Source: Nonomuraea rubra (lineage in GTDB: Bacteria; Actinomycetota; Actinomycetes; Streptosporangiales; Streptosporangiaceae). From it: a DNA stretch of 64,000 nucleotides. A program made the translations under genes and the position numbers. The stretch covers positions 789,001 through 853,000 of the forward strand of contig NZ_JACHMI010000001.1 of the NCBI RefSeq assembly GCF_014207985.1, given 5' to 3'. Below, piece by piece: positions 41,786-52,140 of the stretch (the stretch's first letter is position 1; every line of letters begins with the position of its first letter). A model generated the notes under the pieces. It was not told the DNA's origin and made no database searches. It saw only the letters and a list, made by a program, of their open reading frames with translations.

Positions 41786-42688
41786 ATGAGTTCGGTGACC
41801 GTACGTGTGCCCGCGAAGGTCAACGTGCAGCTTTCTGTCGGCCCGCTCAGGGAAGATGGCTACCACGACCTGGTCAACGTCTTCCACGCGGTATCGATCT
41901 TCGATGAGGTGGTGGCCAAGGAGTCCGAGTCGATCACCGTCCAGGTCGACGGCAAGTGGTCCGACCAGGTGCCCGTCGACGACACCAACCTCGCCATCCG
42001 GGCCGCCCGCGCCCTGGCCAAGCACGCGGGCCGCACCTACGGCGCCGACCTCGTCATCCAGAAGGACATCCCCGTGGCCGGCGGCATGGCGGGCGGCAGC
42101 GCCGACGCCGCGGGCGCGCTGGTGGCCTGCAACGAGCTGTGGGGCCTGGGGCTGCCGATCGAGGACCTGATGGAGATCGCCGGTGATCTGGGCAGCGACG
42201 TCCCGTTCTCGCTGATCGGCGGCACGGCGGTCGGCACCGGCCGCGGCGAGCAGCTCAGCGAACTGCCCACGGGAGGCACGTTCCACTGGGTGTTCGCACT
42301 GGCCAACGGCGGGCTCTCGACGGCCAGCGTGTACGCGGAATGCGACCGGCTCAGGGCCGCCACGGGCGCCCAGGTGCCGTGGCCCCAGCTCAACGACTCG
42401 CTGATGGAGGCCCTCGGCACCGGCGACGCGTACGCCCTCGGCTCGAACCTCAGCAACGACCTCCAGGCGGCAGCGCTCAACCTCCGCCCCGAGCTGGCGC
42501 CGACCCTCGACGCGGGCCGCCAGCACGGAGCGCTCGGCGCGATCGTCTCCGGCTCCGGCCCCACCTGCGCCTTCCTGGCCATCGACGCCACCCACGCCCG
42601 CGACCTGGCCCAGAGCCTGACCGCGACGGGCGCGGCCCACACCGCGGTGGCCGCCCACGGCCCCGTCCAGGGCGCCGTCCTGATCTGA
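41786..42688 (+). CDS. ispE: 4-diphosphocytidyl-2-C-methyl-D-erythritol kinase
   Basis: GHMP kinase of the MEP isoprenoid pathway, phosphorylating CDP-ME with ATP. The 300-residue protein contains VRVPAKVNVQLSVGPLREDGYHDLVNVFHAVSIFDEV (substrate site Lys and Asp-Gly-Tyr-His), the ATP loop IPVAGGMAGGSADAAGAL, LGSDVPFSLIGGTAVGTGRGE with the catalytic Asp, and VSGSGPTCAFL. ATG 41786 is favoured; GTG 41744 adds 14 unsupported residues. It lies 60 bases before the ABC-F gene and downstream of ksgA as in mycobacteria. Confidence 0.96.
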   Translation: MSSVTVRVPAKVNVQLSVGPLREDGYHDLVNVFHAVSIFDEVVAKESESITVQVDGKWSDQVPVDDTNLAIRAARALAKHAGRTYGADLVIQKDIPVAGGMAGGSADAAGALVACNELWGLGLPIEDLMEIAGDLGSDVPFSLIGGTAVGTGRGEQLSELPTGGTFHWVFALANGGLSTASVYAECDRLRAATGAQVPWPQLNDSLMEALGTGDAYALGSNLSNDLQAAALNLRPELAPTLDAGRQHGALGAIVSGSGPTCAFLAIDATHARDLAQSLTATGAAHTAVAAHGPVQGAVLI

Positions 42689-42748
42689 CCGGAGCGGCCC
42701 GAAGCGACGGCAGGGAGGCCCGCGGGAAGCCGATACCCTGGGAAGGCC

Positions 42749-44560
<1,812 letters not shown>

Positions 44561-44650
44561 CGCCACCCCGCGCCGGAGCCGGCGGAGGGTAGCCGAGGGC
44601 CGGCACGAGGGCTCGAGCCCGCGCCGAGGGGACCGCGCGGCTGTTCACGT

Positions 44651-44714
44651 GGGTGCGGAAGGCCGTGCGGCTGCTCGCGAAGGGGTGCGGAAGGCCGTGC
44701 GGCTGCTCGCGAAG
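44651..44714. repeat. Exact 32-base tandem duplication
   Basis: Two perfect copies (44651-44682, 44683-44714) with a degraded partial copy on each side, in the convergent gap between the ABC-F and MarR genes (44561-44738). Each unit contains TGCGGAAGGCCGTGCGGCTG. No further feature is seen in this gap. Confidence 0.9.
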
Positions 44715-44738
44715 GGGTGCCCGGGAGGCGGGCCGGGG

Positions 44739-45245
44739 TCAGAGCGGGGAGTCGAAGGGCGTGAGGAGGGTGCGGAGCAGCGACGCGAGAGCACGCTGTT
44801 CCGCCGCCCCCAGCCCCGACAACAACTCCCGCTCCCGCCGCAGCAGGTCGTCGAAGGCGGCGTCCACCCGCCCCAGCCCCGTATCGGTCAGCGAGACCAG
44901 CACGCCACGCCGATCCTCGGGATCGGGCCGCCGCCGCACCAGCCCCGCCTGGGCGAGCCGGTCGATGCGGTTGGTCATCGTGCCGGAGGTCACCAGCGTG
45001 GCCCGCAGCAGGGCTCCGGGGCTGAGCTCGTAGGGTTTGCCGGCCCGCCGCAGGGCGGTGAGCACGTCGAACTCCCACGGCTCCAGATCGTGTTCGGCGA
45101 ACGCCGCCCGCCGCGCACGGTCGAGATGCTTGGCGAGTCGTGACACTCTAGAGAGCACCTGGAGCGGCTCGACATCAAGGTCGGGGCGCTCCGCTCGCCA
45201 AGCCGCGACGAGGCGATCGACCTCGTCCCTAGCATCCTCCGTCAT
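44739..45245 (-). CDS. MarR family transcriptional regulator
   Basis: 168-residue repressor with winged helix-turn-helix (LEPWEFDVLTALRRAGKPYELSPGALLRATLVTSGTMTNRIDRLAQAGLVRRRPDPEDRRGVLVSLT) and flanking dimerisation helices. The wing motif DPEDRRGV is canonical. It is divergent from the trans-aconitate methyltransferase gene, and the 57-base gap is filled by long palindromes that cover that gene's promoter and start codon. Ligand unknown; trans-aconitate or a related tricarboxylate would be a reasonable candidate by analogy, not by evidence. Confidence 0.92.
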   Translation of the reverse strand: MTEDARDEVDRLVAAWRAERPDLDVEPLQVLSRVSRLAKHLDRARRAAFAEHDLEPWEFDVLTALRRAGKPYELSPGALLRATLVTSGTMTNRIDRLAQAGLVRRRPDPEDRRGVLVSLTDTGLGRVDAAFDDLLRRERELLSGLGAAEQRALASLLRTLLTPFDSPL

Positions 45246-45263
45246 GACACAAGAGTGTACTGT

Positions 45264-45310
45264 CTTGACATCGAGATATCTCTCTCGATATCAATTATCT
45301 CTATGTCAAG
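45264..45310. promoter_or_regulatory. MarR operator overlapping a consensus promoter and the start codon
   Basis: Outer arms CTTGACAT (45264-45271) and ATGTCAAG (45303-45310), with inner AGATA/TATCT, form a 47-base inverted repeat. A consensus -35 TTGACA (45265-45270) lies in the left arm. TATCAA (45289-45294) is the -10 with an 18-base spacer, and the right arm begins with the ATG of the methyltransferase gene. GATATC occurs twice inside. Confidence 0.78.
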
Positions 45311-46073
45311 AGATATTTGGGACCCTGTCACGTACGCGGTCTACGCCGACGAGCGGTCACGGCCGTTCATCGAGCTGATCTCCCGCGTCGGAGCCGTCGA
45401 GCCCGACTACGTCGTGGACGCCGGCTGCGGCAGCGGCGAGCTCACCGTGGAGCTGACCAGCCGCTGGCCCAACGCGACCGTGGAGGGCTACGACTCCTCG
45501 CCGGCGATGATCACCAAGGCCCGCAAGCTGGAGTCGCCGGTCAGGTTCGCGGTGGCCGACGTCGCCACATGGCGCCCCGACCGCCCCATGGACGTGATCG
45601 TCTCCAACGCCGTGCTGCAGTGGGTGCCCGCCCACCGCGACGTGCTGGAGCACTGGGTCGAGGAGCTGGCCCCCGGCGGCTGGCTGGCCTTCCAGGTGCC
45701 GGGGAACTTCGACGCCCCCAGCCACGTCGCGATCCGCGAGCTGTGCTCCTCCCGCACCTGGTCCGACAGGCTCGGCGACCTGTCCAGGGGCATGCCCGTC
45801 GCGGAGCCGCTGGAGTACGTCGACCTGCTCAACCAGGGCGGTTCCCAGGTGGACGCGTGGGAGACGACGTACGTGCACGTCCTGCACGGCGAGAACCCGG
45901 TGCTCGAGTGGGTCTCCGGCACCGCCCTGCGCCCCGTCTTCGACCGCCTCGACCCCGACGAGCAGCGGCGCTTCAAGCACGACCTCGCCAAGCCGCTGGC
46001 CGAGGCCTACCCCGCCAGGAGCTACGGCACCCCGTTCCCGTTCAGGAGGATCTTCGTGGTGGCGCAGAAATGA
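45303..46073 (+). CDS. tam: Trans-aconitate 2-methyltransferase
   Basis: SAM-dependent enzyme that methylates trans-aconitate, a toxic TCA-cycle by-product. The 256-residue protein begins MSRDIWDPVTYAVYADERSRPF, typical of Tam. SAM motif I is VVDAGCGSGELT, and VSNAVLQWVPAH and LAPGGWLAFQVPGNFDAPSH are conserved in the family. There is no ribosome site. The ATG lies nine bases after the -10 hexamer, so the mRNA is probably leaderless. It overlaps the VOC gene by four bases (ATGA). Confidence 0.9.
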   Translation: MSRDIWDPVTYAVYADERSRPFIELISRVGAVEPDYVVDAGCGSGELTVELTSRWPNATVEGYDSSPAMITKARKLESPVRFAVADVATWRPDRPMDVIVSNAVLQWVPAHRDVLEHWVEELAPGGWLAFQVPGNFDAPSHVAIRELCSSRTWSDRLGDLSRGMPVAEPLEYVDLLNQGGSQVDAWETTYVHVLHGENPVLEWVSGTALRPVFDRLDPDEQRRFKHDLAKPLAEAYPARSYGTPFPFRRIFVVAQK

Positions 46074-46420
46074 CGATCAAGGGGCTGCACCACGTGCAGC
46101 TCGCCGCGCCGGCGGGCAGCGAGCCGGCGTTACGCGCGTTCTACGCGGGCGTGCTGGGCCTGCGCGAGGTGCCCAAGCCCGCCGAGCTGGCCAGGCGCGG
46201 CGGGGTCTGGTTCAGGGGTGAAGGGATGGAGGTCCACCTCGGCGTCGAGGAGGAGTTCAGGCCCGCGCGCAAGGCCCATCCCGCCTTCCTGGTGGACGAT
46301 CTCGACGCGTACGCGAAGAAGATCCCCGGCGCGCAGGAAGACACGCTCTTCCCTGGATACCGGCGCATCTACGTCTCTGACCCGGTAGGCAACAGAATCG
46401 AACTCCTGCAACCCGTGTGA
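46070..46420 (+). CDS. VOC (glyoxalase/bleomycin resistance) superfamily protein
   Basis: 116-residue beta-alpha-beta-beta-beta protein. HHVQLAAPAGSEPALRAFYAGVLGLREVPKPAELARRGG opens the first module, and VSDPVGNRIELLQP closes the second, with the usual metal-site His and Glu (HVQLAA, RIELLQ). Such small VOC proteins dimerise to form two sites. ATGA overlap with tam indicates translational coupling and shared MarR control. Codon 21 is TTA. Substrate unknown; a role in handling a methylated or aldehyde metabolite is speculative. Confidence 0.82.
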   Translation: MTIKGLHHVQLAAPAGSEPALRAFYAGVLGLREVPKPAELARRGGVWFRGEGMEVHLGVEEEFRPARKAHPAFLVDDLDAYAKKIPGAQEDTLFPGYRRIYVSDPVGNRIELLQPV

Positions 46421-46472
46421 TGTTCACCTTCCGGTGGCATCATGGTCCGAAATCGGACACTTGTGAGGTGTA

Positions 46473-47951
46473 GTGGGCATCGAGATCGAGGACAAGTTCG
46501 ACGTCCCTCCGGAGTACGAGATCCCCGACCTCGGCGGTCTCGCAGACGTCGCCGGCCCGAAGAGCTACCAGCTGGTGGCTCTCTACTTCGACACCCCCGA
46601 CCTGCGGCTGGCGGCGCGCGGTGTCACGCTGAGGCGAAGACGGGGCGGTGCCGATGCCGGCTGGCATCTGAAGCTGCCCAAGGCCAAGGGCGTACGCCAG
46701 GAGATCACCCATCCACTCACTCGCAGTACCAAGATCGTCCCCCCGGAGCTGGCCGAACTGGTGCGCGCCTACGCCCGGGGCGCCGAGCTGAAGGTGGTCG
46801 CCGAGCTGGAGACCCGCAGAAGCGTCACGATCCTCAAGGACGGCGAGACCGGGCTGGTCGAGATCGCCGACGACCGCGTCAAGGGCACCGTGTACGGCGA
46901 CGAGCCCAAGATCGTACGCTGGCGCGAGGTCGAGGCCGAGCTGCTCGAAGGCGGCACCAGGCAACTGCTGGCCAAGGTCGGCAAGCGGCTCAGGAAGGCC
47001 GGCGCGAGCGCGTCCGAGTCCACCAGCAAGCTCGCGAAACTCCTCGAACCCGCTCCCCTCCCCACGGCCCCCACGAAACCGGGCAGCGCCGGTGAGGTCG
47101 TCGTCGGCTATCTGGAAGGCCAGGTCAAGGCCCTGCTCTCCCAGGACCCGCGCGTGCGCAGGGCCGAGGAGGACGCCGTCCACCAGATGCGCGTGGCCGC
47201 CAGGAGGCTGCGCAGCGCGCTCAAGGCGTTCAAGACCGTCGTGACGGAGACCGGCGAGGTGCAGGAGGAGCTGCGCTGGCTCGGCACCGTGCTCGGCGAG
47301 GCCCGCGACCTGGAGGTGATCAGGGCCAGGTTCGGCAAGGCGCTCGCCGGGCTGGCGCCGGAGCTGGTCACGGGCCCCATCCAGGCCCGGCTCGGCTCGG
47401 ACCTGCGCAAACGCGAGGAAGAGGCGTACGAGCGGATCAAGGAGGCGCTCAGCGGCGACCGCTACTACGTGCTGCTGGACGCGCTCGACCGGCTCGTCGC
47501 CGCTCCGGCCCTGGGCAAGGCGGCCGCCAAGCCCGCGCAGACGGAACTGCGCAGCGTCGCCGCCGCCAACTGGAACCGGGTCACCAAGCGGTACGACGAG
47601 GCCCAGGCCATCGAGGACGAGGAGCGCCGCGAGATCGCCATGCACGACGTGCGCAAGGCGGCCAAGCGGGCCCGCTACACCGCCGAGGCGCTCCAGCCGA
47701 GCCTGGGCGCCGACCTGGGCAGGCTCGCCAAGCACGCCGAGAACGTCCAGGAGGTGCTGGGCACCTACCAGGACGGCGTGGTCGCGCAGGAGACGCTGGC
47801 CAAGGAGGCCGAGACCGCCCGGCAGGCGGGCGAGGACACCTTCACGTACGGGCTGCTGATCGGGATCGAGCGCAACGCGGCCGAGCGGGCACACGCCGAG
47901 TTCCCCCGAGTCTGGAAGGAGACCGTCAAAGCGGTTAGTAAGGTTCTATGA
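46473..47951 (+). CDS. CYTH-CHAD domain protein (triphosphate tunnel metalloenzyme plus polyphosphate-binding domain)
   Basis: 492-residue cytosolic protein. The N-terminal CYTH domain (1-200) starts with the diagnostic ExExK (E4-I-E6-D-K8) and has VALYFDTPDLRLAARGVTLRRRRGG and WHLKLP; the domain hydrolyses or binds triphosphates. The C-terminal CHAD domain (about 210-490) is rich in conserved basic helices (AVHQMRVAARRLRSALKAF, LGEARDLEVIRARF, MHDVRKAAKRARYTAEAL), which bind polyphosphate. Start GTG 46473 follows GAGG. A P450 gene overlaps by four bases downstream, and ppk and mutT1 are close, so the neighbourhood concerns polyphosphate and nucleotide metabolism. Confidence 0.92.
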   Translation: MGIEIEDKFDVPPEYEIPDLGGLADVAGPKSYQLVALYFDTPDLRLAARGVTLRRRRGGADAGWHLKLPKAKGVRQEITHPLTRSTKIVPPELAELVRAYARGAELKVVAELETRRSVTILKDGETGLVEIADDRVKGTVYGDEPKIVRWREVEAELLEGGTRQLLAKVGKRLRKAGASASESTSKLAKLLEPAPLPTAPTKPGSAGEVVVGYLEGQVKALLSQDPRVRRAEEDAVHQMRVAARRLRSALKAFKTVVTETGEVQEELRWLGTVLGEARDLEVIRARFGKALAGLAPELVTGPIQARLGSDLRKREEEAYERIKEALSGDRYYVLLDALDRLVAAPALGKAAAKPAQTELRSVAAANWNRVTKRYDEAQAIEDEERREIAMHDVRKAAKRARYTAEALQPSLGADLGRLAKHAENVQEVLGTYQDGVVAQETLAKEAETARQAGEDTFTYGLLIGIERNAAERAHAEFPRVWKETVKAVSKVL

Positions 47952-49123
47952 GGAGCCTTCCTACCATCCCCTTCGAACGCAGCAGTCTGCTCGAGGTGCC
48001 CGAGGCGTACCGGGAACTGCGGGCGGAGAAGGGCATCGCGAAGGTACGCACTCCGGCGGGCGACGAGGTCTGGCTGGTCAGCGGGTACGAGGACGCCCGC
48101 GCCCTGTTCAACGACGGCCGGCTGGGACGCTCACACCCGGACCCGGACAACGCGCCACGCCTGTCGGGCTCGCCGCTGCTCGGCGGGCCCCGCGGCGACG
48201 TGGCCACGGAGAAGGCCGAGCACGACCGCATGCGCAGGTTGTTCATGCCGGCCTTCTCCGCTCGCCGCATGAAGCGGCTCAGCGGGCACGTCGGCACGCT
48301 GGTGGACGAGCGGCTGGAGCACCTCGCCAAGCTCACGCCGCCGGCGGATCTGCACGCCGAGCTGTCCTTCCCGCTTCCCGTGCTGGTGATCTGCCAGCTC
48401 CTGGGCGTCCCGTTCGAGGACAGGGAGTACTTCAGCGGCCTGTCGTACCGGATGGGCGACATGCGCGACCGGGAGCGGGCGCAGGCCGCCATGGACGAGA
48501 TGAGCGCGTACACGGCGGGCCTGATCGAGCGCAAGCGGCACGAGCCGGCCGAGGACGTCCTGTCGGACCTGGCGAAGGAGCTGGACGACGACGGGACGAT
48601 CGCCGAGCTGGCCGGATCGTTGCTGTTCGCCGGGCACGAGACGACCGTCAACCGCATCGACTTCGGCGTGCTGCTCCTGCTCGCCAACCCTGGCCAGCTC
48701 GGCCTGCTCAGGGCCGATCCGGGGCTGGCGCAGGGGGCGGTCGAGGAGATCCTGCGCCTGGCCTCGCCCAGCCTGCACGGCCTGGCCAGGTACGCGCACG
48801 AGGACATCGAGATCGGCGGCCTGACGATCCGCAGGGGAGAGGCCGTCGTGATCACACCGGGGGCGGCCAACCGGGACGAGCGGATCTATCCGGATCCGGA
48901 CGCGTTCGACCTGCGCCGCCCGCTGACCGACCCGCACCTGAGCTTCGGGTACGGCCCGCGCTTCTGCATCGGCGCCAGCCTGGCCAGGGTCGAGCTGGAG
49001 GCGGTCTTCAGCCGCCTGTTCCAGCGCCTGCCCACGCTGCGGCTGGCCGTGCCGGAGCGGGAGCTGCCCCGCACGGAGGGGAGGATCGCCGACGGGTACG
49101 CCGAGCTGCCCGTCACGTGGTGA
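47948..49123 (+). CDS. Cytochrome P450 (bacterial class I)
   Basis: 391-residue P450, complete: I-helix AGHETT (228-233), ExxR pair E267/R270, heme loop FGYGPRFC with Cys340 then IGASLAR. The residue two before Cys is Arg instead of the usual His, as seen in a minority of bacterial P450s. ATG 47948 shares ATGA with the CYTH-CHAD stop, so translation is coupled to a polyphosphate-type protein, an unexpected partner. Three bases separate its stop from the convergent mutT1 stop. No redox partner nearby. Substrate unknown. Confidence 0.92.
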   Translation: MRSLPTIPFERSSLLEVPEAYRELRAEKGIAKVRTPAGDEVWLVSGYEDARALFNDGRLGRSHPDPDNAPRLSGSPLLGGPRGDVATEKAEHDRMRRLFMPAFSARRMKRLSGHVGTLVDERLEHLAKLTPPADLHAELSFPLPVLVICQLLGVPFEDREYFSGLSYRMGDMRDRERAQAAMDEMSAYTAGLIERKRHEPAEDVLSDLAKELDDDGTIAELAGSLLFAGHETTVNRIDFGVLLLLANPGQLGLLRADPGLAQGAVEEILRLASPSLHGLARYAHEDIEIGGLTIRRGEAVVITPGAANRDERIYPDPDAFDLRRPLTDPHLSFGYGPRFCIGASLARVELEAVFSRLFQRLPTLRLAVPERELPRTEGRIADGYAELPVTW

Positions 49124-49126
49124 GGT

Positions 49127-49969
49127 TCAGGTCGGGTAACGCTCGACGCTGACGACCCGCCCGCCGGCCCTGTGCAGCACCCCGAACGAGCCCTTGCGCA
49201 GGTGCACGTCCTTGCCGCTGAGGGCCTCGATCAGGCCGGGCAGCACCTTGCCGTGGCTGCACACGGCCGCGGGTGCGGAAAGGCTCCCGACCAGGGCGGG
49301 GGTCTTCTCCGGGTCCTGGCTCTCCTCGCTGAGCAGCGGCTCGGTCCTGATCTCCGCCCCCGTCCCGCCCGCGTACGGCTCCAGCGTCTGCACGCAGCGG
49401 GTGCTGGGGGAGCTCAGCAGCAGCTCGGGCCGGTAGGCGGGCAGCGCGGTGGCCAGGTTCGCCGCCTGGGAGAGCCCGTAGGTGTCGAGGGGCCGCGCGG
49501 CGTCGTCGCCCTGCCACTCGCTCCTGGAGCCGGCCGAGCCGTGCCGGACGAGGAGGAGGGGCACCGTGGCCAGCGGCGCGGCGCCCAGGGCCCGCAGCAG
49601 CCCGGCGTCCCACTCGTACGTCAGCAGCCGCCTGGCCTCCGCCACGGGCAGCCAGCGCAGCTCGTCCACCTCCTCGCCCGGCTCGAAGCCGTCGTCGGCG
49701 ACGGCCCGCGCCACCCAGTAGTCGACCCGCTTGAGCCGGCCGGCGCTCATGTAGTGGACGGGCGGCAGCGCGCGGCCGAGCAGCACGGTCAGGCCGGTCT
49801 CCTCGCGGACCTCGCGGAGGCCGGCGGCGATCACGTGCTCCCCGGACTTCATCTTGCCCTTGGGGAGGGTCCAGTCGTCGTAGTTCGGGCGGTGGATGAC
49901 GGCCACCTCGGGGCTGCTCTCGTCGCCCCTCCAGACCACGGCTCCGGCGGCGCGGAGCAGGTCAGTCAT
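49127..49969 (-). CDS. mutT1: Nudix hydrolase with histidine phosphatase domain (MutT1-like)
   Basis: 280-residue two-domain enzyme like mycobacterial MutT1 (Rv2985). The Nudix box [23 protein letters not shown] (GX5EX7REUXEEXGU) is complete. The C-terminal domain has the RHG motif VRHGSAG, and the second catalytic His is in VCSHGKVLP. Such enzymes hydrolyse diadenosine polyphosphates and sanitise 8-oxo-GTP in steps. ATG 49969 has GGAGG seven bases upstream and overlaps the ppk end by eight bases. The ppk-mutT1 pair is conserved in actinobacteria. Confidence 0.93.
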   Translation of the reverse strand: MTDLLRAAGAVVWRGDESSPEVAVIHRPNYDDWTLPKGKMKSGEHVIAAGLREVREETGLTVLLGRALPPVHYMSAGRLKRVDYWVARAVADDGFEPGEEVDELRWLPVAEARRLLTYEWDAGLLRALGAAPLATVPLLLVRHGSAGSRSEWQGDDAARPLDTYGLSQAANLATALPAYRPELLLSSPSTRCVQTLEPYAGGTGAEIRTEPLLSEESQDPEKTPALVGSLSAPAAVCSHGKVLPGLIEALSGKDVHLRKGSFGVLHRAGGRVVSVERYPT

Positions 49970-52022
49970 CAACGGTCCTCCATCGACGCGTACCGATGAG
50001 ACGGCTCTGCATGTCCTCGCCGAGATGGCGGACCCAGGTGCCGTCGGAGTTCAGCCACCACGTGGTGGTGGTGTCGGCCATGGCCTGGTCCATCAGGTCG
50101 ATGAGGTAGGCCTTGTGCTGCTGGGAGGTCACCTTGACCAGGGCTTCGACGCGCCTGTCCAGATTCCTGCGCATCAGGTCGGCGCTGCCGATCCACACCT
50201 CTGGCCGCCTGCCCAGGCCGAACTCGTACACCCTGGAGTGTTCGAGGAAGCGGCCCAGCACCGAACGCACGCGGATGTTCTCCGACAGGTCGGGAATGCC
50301 CGGACGCAGGATGCAGATGCCGCGCACGCAGAGGTCCACCGGGACGCCCGCCCTGGACGCCCGGTAGAGCGCGTCGATGATCGGCTCGTCCACCAGGGAG
50401 TTCGTCTTGATCCTGATCCGGGCGGGCCGCCCGGCCTGCTGGTGGGCGATCTCCCGCTCGATCCTGGCCACCAGCCCGCTGCGCATCGAGTGCGGCGCGA
50501 CCAGCAGCCGCCGGTAGGCGGAGTGGTGGGAGTAGCCGGTCAGGTGGATGAACAGGTCCGTCACGTCCTCGCCGACCAGCGGGTCGGCCGTGAGCAGGCC
50601 GAAGTCCTCGTACTGGCGGGCGGTCTTGGGGTTGTAGTTGCCGGTGCCGATGTGGCAGTAGCGGCGCAGCTCGCCGGAGGCCTCCTGGCGGACGACGAGG
50701 GCGAGCTTGCAGTGGGTCTTCAGCCCGACCACGCCGTAGACGACGTGGCAGCCGGCCCGCTCCAGCTTGCGGGCCCAGGAGATGTTGGCGTGCTCGTCGA
50801 AGCGGGCCTTGATCTCCACGACCACGACGACCTGCTTGCCCGCCTCCGCCGCGTCGATGAGGGCGTCCACGATGGGGGAGTCGCCGCTGGTCCGGTAGAG
50901 GGTCTGCTTGATCGCCAGCACGCGCGGGTCGTTGGCGGCCACCTCGATGAAGCGCTGCACGCTGGTGGCGAACGAGTCGTACGGGTGGTGCAGCAGCACG
51001 TCGCGCTCGCGCAGCGTCGAGAAGATGTCGTCCTCGGCGTTGATCACCTCGGCGGGCACGAACGGCCGGTAGCTCAGCTCGCCCCTGTCGAGGTCGGCGA
51101 TGGCGTGCAGGCCGGTCAGGTCGAGCGGTCCGGGCAGCCGGTAGATCTCGTGCGGGGCCAGCTCCAGCTCCTCCACGAGCGGCGCCAGCACCTCGGGCGT
51201 GATGGTGTCCTCGACCTCCAGCCGTACGGGAGGGCCGAAGCGCCGCTTGAGCAGCTCCTTCTCCAGGGCCTGCATGAGGTTCTCCGTGACGTCCTCGTCC
51301 ACGTCGAGATCCTCGTTCCTGGTCACGCGGAAGACGTGGTGCTGGAGGATCTCCATGCCCTTGAAGAGCTGCCCGAGATGGGCGGCGATGACGTCTTCGA
51401 GCGGTACGAACCGGTCCTTCGACGCCTGGACGAACCTGGGCAGCTGCGAAGGAACCTTGACCCGGGCGAACACGGTGTGATCGGTCGCCGGATTCCGCAC
51501 CAGGACCGCCAGGTTCAGGCTGAGCCCGGAAATATACGGAAACGGGTGGGCGGGGTCCACGGCGAGCGGCGTCAGGACGGGCCTGATCCGCTCCCTGAAC
51601 AGCTTGCGCAGCTCCGTGCGCTCCTCGCGGCCCAGATCGTCCCACCGGACGATCTCGATGCCCTCGGTCGCTAGCTGCGGGCAGATCTGCCGGTGGAAGG
51701 CCGCCGCGTGCCGCCTGGCCAGATCGTCCGCGATCGTGGCGATCCGCACCAGCTCCTCGCGCGGCTTGAGCCCGCTCTTGGTGCGCAGCAGCAGGCCCGT
51801 GGCCATGCGCCGCTTGAGCCCGGCGACCCGCACCCGGAAGAACTCGTCCAGGTTGCTGGCGAAGATGGCCAGGAAGCGCACCCGTTCGAGCAGTGGCAGC
51901 GAGGGATCCTCGGCCAGTTCGAGCACGCGCAGGTTGAACTGGAGCCAGCTCTCCTCGCGGTTGAGAAAGCGCTCCTGTGGCAGGGGCAGGTCATTGGCAG
52001 GCTCGAACGGTTCCGCGGACAT
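49962..52022 (-). CDS. ppk: Polyphosphate kinase 1
   Basis: Membrane-associated enzyme that makes long-chain polyphosphate from ATP and can run in reverse. The 686-residue protein begins with the N-domain [22 protein letters not shown] and [19 protein letters not shown]. The autophosphorylated His is H437 in GLKTHCKL, and the second essential His is H595 in [32 protein letters not shown] is the conserved middle motif. A PHO-box-like direct repeat lies 23 bases upstream of the ATG, so phosphate-limitation control by PhoP is likely. MutT1 overlaps downstream. Confidence 0.96.
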   Translation of the reverse strand: MSAEPFEPANDLPLPQERFLNREESWLQFNLRVLELAEDPSLPLLERVRFLAIFASNLDEFFRVRVAGLKRRMATGLLLRTKSGLKPREELVRIATIADDLARRHAAAFHRQICPQLATEGIEIVRWDDLGREERTELRKLFRERIRPVLTPLAVDPAHPFPYISGLSLNLAVLVRNPATDHTVFARVKVPSQLPRFVQASKDRFVPLEDVIAAHLGQLFKGMEILQHHVFRVTRNEDLDVDEDVTENLMQALEKELLKRRFGPPVRLEVEDTITPEVLAPLVEELELAPHEIYRLPGPLDLTGLHAIADLDRGELSYRPFVPAEVINAEDDIFSTLRERDVLLHHPYDSFATSVQRFIEVAANDPRVLAIKQTLYRTSGDSPIVDALIDAAEAGKQVVVVVEIKARFDEHANISWARKLERAGCHVVYGVVGLKTHCKLALVVRQEASGELRRYCHIGTGNYNPKTARQYEDFGLLTADPLVGEDVTDLFIHLTGYSHHSAYRRLLVAPHSMRSGLVARIEREIAHQQAGRPARIRIKTNSLVDEPIIDALYRASRAGVPVDLCVRGICILRPGIPDLSENIRVRSVLGRFLEHSRVYEFGLGRRPEVWIGSADLMRRNLDRRVEALVKVTSQQHKAYLIDLMDQAMADTTTTWWLNSDGTWVRHLGEDMQSRLIGTRRWRTVDD

Positions 52023-52044
52023 ATGGCGTATATTGCCCCGTTTG

Positions 52045-52062
52045 GTTGAACAGAACGTTAAC
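52045..52062 (-). promoter_or_regulatory. PHO-box-like direct repeat upstream of ppk
   Basis: Read on the minus strand it is GTTAACG-TTCT-GTTCAAC, two 7-base units with 4-base spacing, close to the PhoP direct repeat GTTCACC-N4-GTTCACC. TATACG near 52029 may be the -10 element. Confidence 0.6.
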
Positions 52063-52140
52063 GTAGCCGCAACGGCTCACCTGTGATGGTCAGCCCAGCT
52101 CAACCCAATCGTCACTCTCCGCGCCCATCCCGTTCAAGAG

